Positions 1 through 6,703 of a stretch of 64,000 nt of DNA are shown piece after piece; positions within the stretch are counted from its first letter, which is position 1; each line of letters begins with the position of its first letter. Origin of the DNA: an uncultured Ruminococcus sp. (GTDB lineage: Bacteria > Bacillota > Clostridia > Oscillospirales > Ruminococcaceae); NCBI GenBank assembly GCA_902786975.1, contig CADAES010000002.1:1-64000 (forward strand), in the 5' to 3' direction. The notes under the pieces were generated by a model that saw only the letters and a program-made list of their open reading frames with translations, was not told where the DNA came from and did not search any database. A program made the position numbers and the translations under genes.

Positions 1-1
1 C

Positions 2-77
2 AGGGGTATAGCTCAGCTGGTAGAGCAGCGGTCTCCAAAACCGCGTGCCGAGGGTTCGAAACCTTCTGCCCCTGCCA
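2..77 (+). tRNA. tRNA-Trp (anticodon CCA)
   Basis: A complete cloverleaf can be folded by eye. The acceptor stem pairs 2-8 with 67-73, with one G-T wobble. The anticodon stem is 28-32/40-44 with loop CTCCAAA, giving anticodon CCA at 35-37. The T arm carries GGTTCGAAACC, the discriminator is G74, and the CCA end is encoded at 75-77. It stands alone: no other tRNA follows, and a terminator lies 25 bases downstream. Confidence 0.96.
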
Positions 78-102
78 AGTGCACAGCGTGCACCACGCAA
101 AA

Positions 103-136
103 CCGCCTTTGGAAAGTCTCCAAGGGCGGCTTTTTT
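103..136 (+). terminator. Rho-independent terminator of tRNA-Trp
   Basis: An 11-bp stem (103-113 with 119-129, one G-T wobble), a 5-base loop and a run of six T (131-136). It closes the tRNA-Trp transcript. Confidence 0.9.
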
Positions 137-151
137 GTATAACGGCGGGTC

Positions 152-226
152 GTAACTTGTAACGAAGTTACATCGGTCTTTTTTACTATTCACTATTTAC
201 TTTTCACTGTTCTCTTTTCACTCTTG
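152..226. repeat. Degenerate TTCACTATT/TTTTCACT intergenic repeat with small hairpin
   Basis: A 7-bp inverted repeat GTAACTT/AAGTTAC (152-158/165-171) is followed by a T run at 178-184 and then a low-complexity tract in which CACT/TTTTCACT units recur (about 191-222). From memory, similar AGTGAAnAGT-like tracts occur in intergenic DNA of many Clostridia; no function is known to me. The -35 box of the next promoter lies at its right edge. Confidence 0.35.
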
Positions 227-252
227 CAATTTTGATTGCGCTGTGCTATAAT
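224..252 (+). promoter_or_regulatory. Sigma-A promoter of the 282-965 gene
   Basis: TTGCAA (224-229), a 17-base spacer and TATAAT (247-252) with an extended TG at 244-245. It lies about 30 bases upstream of the start codon. Confidence 0.8.
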
Positions 253-281
253 ATGTAAAATGCTACGAGAGGTGCGGCGAA

Positions 282-965
282 ATGGGGAAAAGATTTAGAT
301 ATGTTTTTGCAGCATTATTTGCTCTTATTGGAGTAGCTTTTCTGATACAGGGCTTTTGGTTTTTCAGAGCCACAGAACTTGCATTCAGTCTGGTGATGTT
401 CGGTTTTGCGGTTTACTCACTTTGCTCAAAAAGGAAAACTACAGAAAACGCCGCTCATAGTTATCAGCCAAAAGGCGAAACTGCATCGGCAAATCCTGTT
501 AAAACATTAGCAACACTATGTCGGGCAGCTGTGGTCATAGTGCTCTGCATTTTCTTATATTTGATTTTTTCATTTGCTTTGGGAGTTGTCAGCTATCGCC
601 CGCTTTATACATACGAGCACTACAAAACAAACACCAATGTGATAAAAGATTTTTTTCCTGACACGATACCAGCAGATGCTGACGATGCGCATTTTTCGAT
701 TTTTATGGAAGGCAAGCGCTGGCAATCGGCAACTTTGTATTTCAAGGCTGACAAGGAGTATATTGACGAGTATATCAAAAAGCTTAATGTGATAGAGTCT
801 GCACATATAACAAGCAATGATTATGACAGAGAAACTCATATAGAGGAATACTCGAACGATGATTATGATATTTTTTATACGATAAACGATAATCATAATA
901 AAGCCGGCGCAGCTGTATATAAAGAGCTAAACGTAATTTGCTTTTTTGATAGTTCCGGTTTATGA
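282..965 (+). CDS. Membrane protein of unknown function
   Basis: I do not recognise this 227-residue protein. It has two hydrophobic segments close to the N terminus (about residues 8-45), a short charged loop, a third long hydrophobic segment (about 77-105), and then a roughly 120-residue hydrophilic C-terminal domain rich in Asp, Tyr and Lys that is probably outside the membrane. The ATG is chosen because GAGAGG lies 9 bases upstream. It has its own promoter and terminator, so it is a single-gene unit. The second half appears richer in A/T than the housekeeping genes nearby, which may hint at a recently acquired or fast-evolving gene. Confidence 0.75.
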   Translation: MGKRFRYVFAALFALIGVAFLIQGFWFFRATELAFSLVMFGFAVYSLCSKRKTTENAAHSYQPKGETASANPVKTLATLCRAAVVIVLCIFLYLIFSFALGVVSYRPLYTYEHYKTNTNVIKDFFPDTIPADADDAHFSIFMEGKRWQSATLYFKADKEYIDEYIKKLNVIESAHITSNDYDRETHIEEYSNDDYDIFYTINDNHNKAGAAVYKELNVICFFDSSGL

Positions 966-976
966 TATGATAATAC

Positions 977-1010
977 AAAAACCGCCTCACTTTTTGTGAG
1001 ACGGTCGTTT
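977..1010. terminator. Bidirectional terminator between convergent genes
   Basis: The arms 981-990 and 996-1005 pair with one mismatch around a TTTTT loop. A run of A at 977-981 supplies the T tract for the minus-strand acetyltransferase gene; the plus-strand T tract is weaker (1008-1010). Confidence 0.75.
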
Positions 1011-1013
1011 CTA

Positions 1014-1448
1014 TTACAGCCATTGTATGAATGCGGTCTTGTCAGTGCTGTTGTAGCCTGCATGCTTGTAAAAATCAAGCGTCTTTTCGCTCTTTGAGCC
1101 TGTCAGCAGCATCATTTTGTAGCAGTTCTCCCTTATAGCGATCTCTTTAGCAAAGTCAAGACACTGTGTCGCATAGCCTTTTCCACGGTAGTCGCCGTGG
1201 GTCACGACATTTTCAACGAACGCATACGGTCTGACGTTTCTTGTCAGATTGGGGATTATCACGCAAACGCAGGACGATACGATCTTACCGTCCTGAATGT
1301 TGACTATAAGATGGTGGCTTTTATCGTTTATTATCTGTTCCCAAGTACTTTTTAGATGCCTGTCTGTTTGAGGTATACTGTCCTCGTGCAGATATAAGTA
1401 AAGCCTCAGAATCTCATCAAGGTCATCAATTCCTGCCTCTCTTACCAT
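1014..1448 (-). CDS. GNAT-family N-acetyltransferase
   Basis: A 144-residue acetyl-CoA-dependent acetyltransferase of the GNAT fold; the acceptor substrate is unknown. Motif A with the pyrophosphate-binding RGKGYA signature follows ENVVTHGDY, about two thirds into the protein, and a DFYKHAGY-type motif B lies near the C terminus. The start is set by an AAAGGAGGG ribosome site just upstream of ATG (1446-1448); a longer open frame upstream has no ribosome site and runs into the promoter. It is transcribed alone, divergently from the GntR operon. Confidence 0.88.
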   Translation of the reverse strand: MVREAGIDDLDEILRLYLYLHEDSIPQTDRHLKSTWEQIINDKSHHLIVNIQDGKIVSSCVCVIIPNLTRNVRPYAFVENVVTHGDYRGKGYATQCLDFAKEIAIRENCYKMMLLTGSKSEKTLDFYKHAGYNSTDKTAFIQWL

Positions 1449-1473
1449 TTTATCGCCCTCCTTTTTTACGAAA

Positions 1474-1502
1474 ATTATATCAGAAGAGCTTTTGTTTGTC
1501 AA
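1474..1502 (-). promoter_or_regulatory. Sigma-A promoter of the GNAT gene
   Basis: On the minus strand: TTGACA (1497-1502), a 17-base spacer, and TATAAT (1474-1479) with extended TG. Both boxes match consensus exactly. Confidence 0.9.
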
Positions 1503-1530
1503 CATTTGATAATTGTATATTTGTCTGTAA

Positions 1531-1567
1531 TGCATAATTAGCTTGGCTGTTAATTGTGCATTTTTTT
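1531..1567 (+). terminator. Terminator-like hairpin with no upstream gene
   Basis: A 10-bp stem (1531-1540 with 1551-1560, one G-T wobble) and a 10-base loop, followed by seven T (1561-1567). It has the form of a plus-strand intrinsic terminator, yet the DNA to its left is the divergent GNAT promoter, so no annotated transcript enters it. It may end a small RNA, insulate the GntR promoter at 1580, or be a repeat remnant. Confidence 0.55.
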
Positions 1568-1579
1568 GTTTTATACCCC

Positions 1580-1608
1580 TTGACAAATGTATATATGGTG
1601 TGTATAAT
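1580..1608 (+). promoter_or_regulatory. Consensus promoter of the GntR-ABC operon
   Basis: TTGACA (1580-1585), a 17-base spacer, TATAAT (1603-1608). Perfect boxes suggest strong expression unless repressed; the repeats at 1589-1627 overlap it. Confidence 0.92.
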
Positions 1609-1627
1609 GTATATATCGAGTATATAC
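1589..1627. promoter_or_regulatory. Putative operator of the GntR-type regulator
   Basis: GTATATAT occurs at 1589-1596 and again at 1609-1616, exactly 20 bp apart, and the second copy forms a perfect inverted repeat GTATATA-N5-TATATAC (1609-1627). The elements flank the -10 box. GntR/YtrA-type regulators are known to repress their own operons, so autoregulation is inferred. Confidence 0.55.
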
Positions 1628-1642
1628 AATGTTGGTGATCAC

Positions 1643-2017
1643 ATGAACATTATCATTTCAAATTCGTCGGGAGTGCCTATCTATGAACAGATAGTCTCCC
1701 AGATCAAAGAGCAGATCATGAACGGAGATCTGAAGGCGGGGGACGCTCTTCCTTCGATGCGAGCATTGGCTCAGTCTATCCGTATCAGCGTCATTACGAC
1801 CAAGCGTGCCTATGAGGAGCTTGAGCGTGACGGCTTTATCGAGTCGTTCACAGGCAAGGGAAGTTTTGTCAAAGGGCAGAACACCGAGCTTTTGCGTGAG
1901 GAGTACCTCAGACAGGCAGAGGAGCTTATACAGCAAGCCTGTGACAAAGCACGCAAAGCCGGAGCTGACGTCTCGGAGCTTCATGATATGCTTGACCTTA
2001 TCTACAATGACAACTGA
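1643..2017 (+). CDS. GntR-family regulator, YtrA subfamily
   Basis: A 124-residue regulator with an N-terminal winged helix (about residues 10-75, with PIYEQIVSQIKEQI and the recognition region SIRISVITTKRAYEELERDG) and a short helical C-terminal dimerisation tail of about 45 residues. That short tail, in place of a large ligand domain, is typical of the YtrA subfamily. ATG 1643 is chosen because it gives the canonical N terminus and has GGTGATC upstream; a 29-residue extension would begin upstream of the promoter. It probably represses its own operon, as YtrA does in Bacillus. Confidence 0.93.
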   Translation: MNIIISNSSGVPIYEQIVSQIKEQIMNGDLKAGDALPSMRALAQSIRISVITTKRAYEELERDGFIESFTGKGSFVKGQNTELLREEYLRQAEELIQQACDKARKAGADVSELHDMLDLIYNDN

Positions 2018-2051
2018 ACCTTGCACAACAAAAGAAAGGTGATGACTGTTT

Positions 2052-2930
2052 ATGTCTGATTATGAAAATGCGATAGAGATAAAAAACCTTACCAAGCATT
2101 ATGACGGCTTTACGCTTGACAATATCAGCTTTAATGTCCCAAAGGGCAGTATAATGGGCTTTATCGGTCAAAACGGAGCGGGAAAGTCAACGACAATAAA
2201 CACTATACTCAATATTATCAAAGCCGACAGCGGAGAGATACTGGTTTTCGGACAGGATACCCGCACAGCCGATGTCAGGATAAAGCAGGATATAGCGGCT
2301 GTCTTTGACGAGCTTCCTTTTCACGAACAGCTCAACGCAAAGGCACTTGATAAGATACTGCGCCACTTTTTCAATGGCTGGAGCAGTGAGGTGTTCTTCA
2401 AGTATCTCGAGCGCTTCCAGCTGCCGACAAAAAAGAAATTCGGACAGTTTTCAAAGGGTATGAAAATGAAGCTGCAGATCGCAGCTGCACTTTCGCACAA
2501 CGCAAAACTGCTTATAATGGACGAGGCTACCACAGGTCTTGACCCCGTTGTCCGCAGCGAGATACTTGATATCTTCCTTGAGTATTTACAGGACGAGGAG
2601 CATTCGATCCTTATGTCTTCGCATATAACCAGCGATCTTGAAAAGATAGCCGACAGCGTTACCTTTATAGACAGAGGAAAGCTGCTTATCACAGGCTATA
2701 AGGACGAGATACTTGAAAACCACGGTGTTATCAAGTGCTCAAAGTCAGATTATCAGAATATCGAGAAAGGGGATATCATATCCGCAAGAGTCAGTGACTT
2801 CGGTGTTGAAGCTATGGTGAGCAACAGACAAGCCGTTTCAGCCAAGTATTCGGGCTTAGTTATCGACCCGACCACACTTGAAGAGATAATGCTTTTCTAT
2901 GTCAACCGTGAAAAGAAGGAGTGGTGCTGA
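2052..2930 (+). CDS. ABC transporter ATP-binding protein (YtrB/BcrA-like)
   Basis: A 292-residue cytoplasmic ATPase of the ABC-2 exporter type. Walker A is GQNGAGKST, the signature loop is FSKGMKMKL (a variant of LSGGQ), Walker B is LLIMDEATTGLDP, and the H-loop is SSHI. The last 80 residues form the accessory domain common in BcrA/YtrB-like proteins. It follows the regulator by 34 bases and stops one base before the start of the first membrane subunit. With the two subunits downstream it should form an exporter. The substrate is unknown; relatives respond to cell-wall-active peptides. Confidence 0.93.
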   Translation: MSDYENAIEIKNLTKHYDGFTLDNISFNVPKGSIMGFIGQNGAGKSTTINTILNIIKADSGEILVFGQDTRTADVRIKQDIAAVFDELPFHEQLNAKALDKILRHFFNGWSSEVFFKYLERFQLPTKKKFGQFSKGMKMKLQIAAALSHNAKLLIMDEATTGLDPVVRSEILDIFLEYLQDEEHSILMSSHITSDLEKIADSVTFIDRGKLLITGYKDEILENHGVIKCSKSDYQNIEKGDIISARVSDFGVEAMVSNRQAVSAKYSGLVIDPTTLEEIMLFYVNREKKEWC

Positions 2931-2931
2931 T

Positions 2932-3768
2932 ATGAAGGGTCTGATCTTCAAAGATATCTATATCTCACGCAAACGCTTTTATATCGGCACTGCGATATAT
3001 CTTTCGTGGCTTATGATGTGCATACTCGTCAAGCTCTCTGCTGCTCACGGCAATCTGCGCCTGCTCGGTGACGAGGTCGTAAAACACGTCGAAAATGTTA
3101 CATTCTATGTGGCTCTGTTTGGTCTGATGATGGATATTGCAGGCTTTGTCGTAAACAATGCTGAATCTGATAAAACTACCCGTTGGGATATTTACAGGCG
3201 GACTATCCCATATACCGAAAAGCAGATCGTCGGTTCGGTTTATCTTTCAAATGCCATAACTATCGGTTCTGCACTTGCTGTGCATACATTTTTTTCGCTT
3301 GTTGTTTGTGCAGTGTTCGGCGAAGATTTCAAGCCTTGGTTCTTCTTCACATTTCTCTCATTCGGTCTATTCATATATCTGATAAACTCATTCAACTTGT
3401 TCTGTCAATACCGCTTCAGAGATCCCAAAAAGGCAAAGCTGGTCTATACAGCAGTATTGTTTGCGATATACTTCGGCACCTGTGTCGCATTATCTACCGC
3501 CTTGGCTGCCTCTGCTCCCGGCGATGACCCTGTCAAAACTGAACAGTTCCTCAAAGATACAGGCAAGTCATTTATCAGTTTCCTGAAAAACTATGCGTGG
3601 ACTATTCCTGTCATCTGCATGATCCTGATAGCAGTTCTTTTCTTTGCAAGCGTTAAAGCTTATGCAAGACCTGCCGATTCGGGCAAGCCACCGATAGAAA
3701 ATGAAGAAAAACCTAAGAAGACCTTTTTTGGCAAGCTGAAAACCGCTGCGGAAGGAGATGACAACTGA
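2932..3768 (+). CDS. ABC-2 type transporter membrane subunit
   Basis: A 278-residue integral membrane protein with about six hydrophobic segments (first near residues 17-37, last near 215-240), then a charged, Lys/Glu-rich cytoplasmic tail of about 35 residues. ATG 2932 is chosen because AAGGAG lies 10 bases upstream. It has no enzyme motif and is assigned as permease from topology and from its place after the ATPase. It probably dimerises with the next gene product. Confidence 0.85.
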   Translation: MKGLIFKDIYISRKRFYIGTAIYLSWLMMCILVKLSAAHGNLRLLGDEVVKHVENVTFYVALFGLMMDIAGFVVNNAESDKTTRWDIYRRTIPYTEKQIVGSVYLSNAITIGSALAVHTFFSLVVCAVFGEDFKPWFFFTFLSFGLFIYLINSFNLFCQYRFRDPKKAKLVYTAVLFAIYFGTCVALSTALAASAPGDDPVKTEQFLKDTGKSFISFLKNYAWTIPVICMILIAVLFFASVKAYARPADSGKPPIENEEKPKKTFFGKLKTAAEGDDN

Positions 3769-4505
3769 TGCTTGGATTTATTTATAAAGAAATCAAAGTA
3801 AACAAACAGTGGCTATGCATAATGTTCGGTCTTGTCATCTTTTTCAGCTGTTTTCCGATGCTTACTTCTATCGGAGAGAAAAGCGGAGGACTTGAGGGCA
3901 CAGCGTTGTATGCTGTCTATTTCCTTATCAACGGCACCTGTTTCCTTGTCGTAGGTATGATGGCATCTATGTTGATCCAGACCGACGAGCGCAAAAAGTG
4001 GGGATACTATGCCACCTCTGTCCCCGGCGGCATAAAAAAGCAGGTCGGTGCGATATATCTGATCATTCTCGCAGCGATACTTTTCACGCTCGGCTTGACT
4101 TGTATTCTCAATTTAATTCTCAGAAAAGCAGTTCATATGGATATACCTGATGCAACAGGCATGATGCTCGTGTTTGCTCTTATCGTACTGTTTATGCGTT
4201 CAATAGAAATGCCGTTTATTTACGCATTCGGCTCAAAGATCGGTTCCGCTGTCAAAGCCCTGCTCGTCTTTATTCTGTTATTCATTGCTGCAGTGTATTT
4301 TATGTTTGCAGACCTTTCTTGGCTCGGAAGCATGGACGACTTTCTGGGCAATTTGCTGAAATGGTTCTCCGAGCTTGATATCAAGCATCTTATCACAGGG
4401 GGCTTTGTCGGCAAGCTTCTGTTAGCTGCCGTACCGATGTATATCGCATCATATTTTATCAGCACAAAGGTCTACCTCAAAGGCGTTGAAAGACTGGAAA
4501 AATAA
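3768..4505 (+). CDS. Second ABC-2 type transporter membrane subunit
   Basis: A 245-residue polytopic membrane protein with six likely transmembrane segments. Its start codon shares one base with the stop of the preceding permease (TGATG), and GAAGGAG lies upstream, which points to translational coupling and equal amounts of the two subunits. It begins with a short amphipathic MLGFIYKEIKVNK segment like the MKGLIFKDIYISRK start of its partner, suggesting that the two are distant paralogues. Confidence 0.85.
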   Translation: MLGFIYKEIKVNKQWLCIMFGLVIFFSCFPMLTSIGEKSGGLEGTALYAVYFLINGTCFLVVGMMASMLIQTDERKKWGYYATSVPGGIKKQVGAIYLIILAAILFTLGLTCILNLILRKAVHMDIPDATGMMLVFALIVLFMRSIEMPFIYAFGSKIGSAVKALLVFILLFIAAVYFMFADLSWLGSMDDFLGNLLKWFSELDIKHLITGGFVGKLLLAAVPMYIASYFISTKVYLKGVERLEK

Positions 4506-4532
4506 GCTTATTCACTATCCCTTTTCATACCG

Positions 4533-4570
4533 AAAAACCGTTTCGGGCGTTGTGTCCGAAACGGTTTTTT
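4533..4570. terminator. Bidirectional terminator
   Basis: Near-perfect arms 4533-4546 and 4556-4569 (AACCGTTTCGG core) with a 9-base loop. A T run on the right serves the ABC operon and the A run on the left serves the minus-strand GGDEF gene. Confidence 0.92.
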
Positions 4571-4571
4571 G

Positions 4572-6506
4572 CTATTTGTTTTCTTTTTTTCTTTTCTGCT
4601 TGTTTATGTACATTGCCTTGTCCGCAGCCGACAGGGTTTCGTCAAATGAATCCTTTGAGCCGACAGCACAGCCGATGCTCGCAGTTATCACATATTCCTT
4701 GCCCGAGCTGTCTGAAAGATTCTGCATCGTTGAGGTGAATTTCTTGATGCGCTTGTTTATATCCGATTCGTCGTAATCGCCGACACCGATAATAAAGAAC
4801 TCATCGCCGCCTGCCCTTACGCATAGCTCATCGGTCATCGTGACCTTCTGTGCAGCGCTTGCAACAGCCGTTATGCAGTAATCGCCCTCGCTATGACCGT
4901 ATGTATCGTTGACATATTTGAGCTTGTCCATATCCACCACGGCAACGAACAGTCTGTCAGCCGATTTCGATGCGTTCATAAGTATATCGAGCTTCTCGTA
5001 CATTCCACGCCTGTTAAGAAGTCCTGTCATCTGGTCTCTTACAGCGCTTATCATATACTTGTACTTAGTCCTTACCATTTCAAGAGAGTTGTTCACAAAT
5101 CTCAGCCAGTTGCGATATACGAGATTTACATACCGTTCGCAGTCAAGCTCTCTTTGCAGTACAGCATATCCAAGCGTTTTCTCGTTGAAATGTATAGCGG
5201 AGAAATAGAACACATACGGAACGTCGCAGTCCTCGTGCATTCTCGGTATCATTTTGCTTGTGTCAAAAAGAAAGCTTTGCGAATCGTCGTGAAAGCTCAT
5301 CTCGCCGTTGTTGGAGCTTGCCAGCACGAGCCTCATCTTTTCGGGATAGCCCGTTATAAGCTCCGAGTCGATGTCAAGCCAGTTGTCTAACAGACAAAGA
5401 TAGAAATTGGTGAAAGGCTCGATAAGATTGGTGTTCTCATAGATGTTGTCGATACACCTCTTCGGAGTGCCCGAGCTTGTCAGTTTTTCAAACACATAGC
5501 TCTCCATAAGTTGACCTATATCAACGTTTTCGGTAAAGTCGGCGGAGCTGTAGTTCCTTATCGTGATGTACAGCGCATCATGGAATTTGTTGGTAGATCT
5601 CTCGGTATCAGGCTCACACCCACAGCTCATACCGCAGTGAAGATTGTTGTTTATATCATTTATAAACGGGTCGATCTCCGCATCGGGCTCAAGCTGCTTT
5701 CTGATATAGTCCACCGCATCAGCCGCAGACTGTTTCTCGTTTGACTCGTATGTAGTGAGCGTGATTTTGCTAAGAGCAGCTTCGTCCGTTCCCTCGTATC
5801 CTATAACGATAAGATCCTCGGGGATCTTTACACCGCCGAGAGTAAGCTTTTCGATAAGCCCCAGAGCCATATGGTCGCTTGCACAGATGATCGCCTCGGG
5901 CATAGATACAGTACCGTCGAGCAGATCCTCGCCAAGCTTTATCCCGCTGTCATACCAGAAATCGCCGTAGATAATGTGCTCGTCGCTGACGGACAGACCG
6001 TGCTTTTGTATCTCGTCAAGGAAAACAGCCAGTCTTGATTCAGCCTCCGAGTGACCCTTGTGTCCCGTGAGAATGCATATATCCTTTTTGTTATGTACCT
6101 CTATGACGTGTCGGCACATCTCCCTGAGGATAGGCTCGTTGCAGTTGCCTATGCAGTGGAAGTTCCTGTACGGGACAATAAGCGCAACTACGGGAACGTG
6201 GCAATCCTTTTGTATGCGGTTGCTTATCTTTCGCATTACAGCTCCCGAATAGTCCTCGGTAAGGGCGATGGTGTCAAGGATAACAGCGTCAAAGCAGCTG
6301 TAATCTATCAGATTATAGATGTTCTGTTCGCCCGTGCTGAACGTCTTAGCGAAGTTCTGCAGGTGTGTAAGTGAAGATACGACCGTAACGTTGTATCCGT
6401 ATTTGCGGCATTGAGTGAAGATACCGTCAAGCATGCGTTGGCCGTGGGATTTTTCCGGTCTTGCAGTAATAAAGCAGATATTCTTTCTGATACTTATTTT
6501 CCTCAC
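4572..6506 (-). CDS. Diguanylate cyclase with LacI-type ligand-binding sensor domain
   Basis: A 644-residue protein. Residues 1 to about 275 resemble a LacI-type periplasmic-binding-protein domain (CFITARP start, ASDHMALGLIEKL, IGYEGTDEAA), but there is no DNA-binding helix-turn-helix. A middle region of about 200 residues is of unknown fold, and the C terminus is a GGDEF domain with an intact GGDEF at about 566-570 and DQMTGLLNRRG upstream, so cyclic-di-GMP synthesis is expected. The inhibitory RxxD site is not visible (MTDE in its place). There is no signal peptide or membrane segment, so the sensor is probably cytoplasmic. The start is uncertain: GTG 6506 lies directly against GGAAGG, but no better start keeps the first beta strand. 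Confidence 0.88.
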   Translation of the reverse strand: MRKISIRKNICFITARPEKSHGQRMLDGIFTQCRKYGYNVTVVSSLTHLQNFAKTFSTGEQNIYNLIDYSCFDAVILDTIALTEDYSGAVMRKISNRIQKDCHVPVVALIVPYRNFHCIGNCNEPILREMCRHVIEVHNKKDICILTGHKGHSEAESRLAVFLDEIQKHGLSVSDEHIIYGDFWYDSGIKLGEDLLDGTVSMPEAIICASDHMALGLIEKLTLGGVKIPEDLIVIGYEGTDEAALSKITLTTYESNEKQSAADAVDYIRKQLEPDAEIDPFINDINNNLHCGMSCGCEPDTERSTNKFHDALYITIRNYSSADFTENVDIGQLMESYVFEKLTSSGTPKRCIDNIYENTNLIEPFTNFYLCLLDNWLDIDSELITGYPEKMRLVLASSNNGEMSFHDDSQSFLFDTSKMIPRMHEDCDVPYVFYFSAIHFNEKTLGYAVLQRELDCERYVNLVYRNWLRFVNNSLEMVRTKYKYMISAVRDQMTGLLNRRGMYEKLDILMNASKSADRLFVAVVDMDKLKYVNDTYGHSEGDYCITAVASAAQKVTMTDELCVRAGGDEFFIIGVGDYDESDINKRIKKFTSTMQNLSDSSGKEYVITASIGCAVGSKDSFDETLSAADKAMYINKQKRKKENK

Positions 6507-6509
6507 CCT

Positions 6510-6525
6510 TCCGAAAACGTTTAAT
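6510..6525. promoter_or_regulatory. LacI/CcpA-like palindrome in the GGDEF gene leader
   Basis: AAACGTTT (6515-6522) has the central CG typical of LacI-family and CcpA (cre) sites. It lies between the -10 box and the start codon, where a bound repressor would block transcription. It has three mismatches to the cre consensus, so it is only a candidate. Confidence 0.35.
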
Positions 6526-6533
6526 ATATTATT

Positions 6534-6562
6534 ATCTTATCAAATAACCAAGCTGTTGTCAA
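6534..6562 (-). promoter_or_regulatory. Sigma-A promoter of the GGDEF gene
   Basis: On the minus strand: TTGACA (6557-6562), a 17-base spacer, TAAGAT (6534-6539) with extended TG. The leader is only about 20 bases long. Confidence 0.85.
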
Positions 6563-6658
6563 CAAACGTACTGGCTTTTTGCTTATATTTTTACAACCAC
6601 AGCGAAAACATTTGTTTAACTTGTGCAAGCTTTTAACAAAACACTTTACGCTGTGCAC

Positions 6659-6687
6659 AAAAAAGAGACCGCACAAAGCGGCCTCTT
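6659..6687 (-). terminator. Terminator of the EF-G-like gene
   Basis: Read on the minus strand, AAGAGGCCGC (6678-6687) pairs with GCGGTCTCTT (6663-6672) with one mismatch, around a 5-base loop, followed by a run of T (A tract 6659-6664 on the plus strand). Confidence 0.88.
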
Positions 6688-6703
6688 GATCTTGTATCAT
6701 TTG

